Assembly: GCA_965644315.1 (NCBI GenBank)
Contig: CBFFRQ010000053.1
Span: 186,001 to 250,000 of the forward strand
From: Caecitellus pseudoparvulus
Taxonomy: Eukaryota; Bigyra: Bicosoecida
DNA: 64,000 nucleotides
Direction of reading: 5' to 3'
Shown: positions 63,424 through 64,000 of the stretch, piece by piece
Layout of the letters: each line of letters begins with the position of its first letter
Position numbering within the stretch: position 1 is the first letter of the stretch
Program-made: the position numbers and the translations under genes
Notes under the pieces: generated by a model
What the model saw: only the letters and a program-made list of their open reading frames with translations
What the model was told of the DNA's origin: nothing
Database searches by the model: none

Positions 63424-64000
63424 CGTGCCGTTCGCTGAGGGAAGGCCCCTGTCGGCGCACTGCAGCCAGTGGCAGTGACTGGCAAATACACACAGCTCGC
63501 TCCCCCCCCCCCCTTTCCTGCTTGTATGCGGACCTGCCGTTCCCTGGCGCCGTCTCTTGAGGGGACCATCCAGCGCAGGCAGCCACCCTTTGGCGTGGAC
63601 CTGTGGCTCGCAAGTGTGGTGACTTGAAGGGTTCACCACCACACCATGGCCTGCATCAGGCATGTCGCTTCTAGGTGGCAGCACACCCTACCAGGAACGT
63701 TGAGAGCCTGCCGTGTGGTGGCTGCTGGGTGCTTGCCTAGCTCGTCCAACTTCCGCAGCCTGTCCGCCACGCCCACCCCCCCCGTGGACGCGGCAGAGCC
63801 GCCTCCGCCGCCACCTCCAGAGGATGTACCAAGCGACAAGGTGTGTCGGAGCTGGGGCCGTCCGTGTCCCCCCCGCGAGCGCTCCCGCCGCTGCATGGTC
63901 AATTCCCCTCTTCACAGGGCAAGCAGGGCGGTGGCTCGTGGTTCGATTCGCCGTCAGCGCCCTGGCTGCTGGGCGCCCTCGCCGTGGCTGGCACCTCTGC
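63424..64000 (+). CDS. Possible 5' part of a truncated gene near the window end
   Basis: From about 63740 the plus strand reads SSNFRSLSATPTPPVDAAEPPPPPPPEDVPSDK, then GTGTGT at 63841 and a CAG acceptor at about 63920 leading in phase to GKQGGGSWFDSPSAPWLLGALAVAGTS, which could begin a membrane helix at the window edge. The start codon and any earlier exon were not identified, so the coordinates are only the containing stretch. The first 250 nt after RBM28 contain a C run (near 63505) and no AATGCA. Confidence 0.3.

Noticed and set aside
63935-63960. GGTTCGATTCGCC, resembling a tRNA T-loop.
   Set aside because: No acceptor stem, D-arm or anticodon arm could be paired around it, and it reads as part of a plausible coding exon.
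1-64000. CRISPR arrays, insertion sequences, prophage or other bacterial mobile elements.
   Set aside because: No regularly spaced repeats, transposase-like proteins or terminal inverted repeats were seen, and the window is eukaryotic.

Overview
The window is a GC-rich, gene-dense piece of nuclear DNA from a eukaryote, almost certainly a unicellular protist or alga. Genes carry short GT-AG introns (mostly 45-150 nt), there are no bacterial-type operons or Shine-Dalgarno sites, and the products are core eukaryotic proteins: SPC24, p24/TMED, TM9SF, UTP4, RBM28/Nop4, DNAJC21, TXNDC9, TTC1. I cannot name the species. The basic regions of its bZIP protein (N-x-x-H-A-R-K-S-R-x-R-K-K) resemble bZIPs of stramenopiles and related protists. 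The RHL1 (topoisomerase VI subunit) and CRT-like transporter homologues fit an alga or alga-related protist. These are inferences.

Layout. 0.4-9.1 kb: a TOM1/THH1-like 7TM protein (+), a p24 cargo receptor (-), kinetochore SPC24 (-), an MRH-domain lectin-like membrane protein (+), a protein with two bZIP basic regions (+) and a B3GNTL1/QTGAL-like glycosyltransferase (+). 9.1-18.3 kb: a PH-domain inositol polyphosphate 5-phosphatase with a heavily interrupted catalytic domain (-), TM9SF (+) and an NMNAT-like nucleotidylyltransferase (+). 18.6-40.7 kb: nine consecutive minus-strand genes: a giant RCC1/BTB protein, a CRT-like transporter, an EXD3/Mut-7-like protein with degenerate exonuclease motifs, RHL1, TXNDC9, neutral sphingomyelinase, glutamine-dependent NAD+ synthetase, UPF0598 and a SET-domain methyltransferase. 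41-46.8 kb: a secreted beta-lactamase-fold hydrolase (+), two unrecognised proteins (-) and a TPR-TMEM33 fusion (+). 46.8-64 kb: a 3-beta-HSD-type SDR with a membrane tail (-), a Gly/Pro-rich protein (-), DNAJC21 (+), UTP4 (-), beta-mannosidase (+), TTC1 (+), RBM28/Nop4 (+) and the start of a further plus-strand gene cut by the window end.

Ribosome biogenesis is well represented (UTP4, RBM28, DNAJC21, and perhaps the acidic-tailed unknown at 42.4 kb), but neighbours are not otherwise functionally linked. Many genes are only 11-200 nt apart. A hexamer AATGCA recurs just past stop codons. In tail-to-tail pairs it appears as the palindrome AATGCATT, suggesting a shared, noncanonical 3'-end signal. 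Donor sites are strongly GTG(A/C)G. Exon boundaries given here were worked out by hand from phase and protein continuity; none is backed by transcripts.
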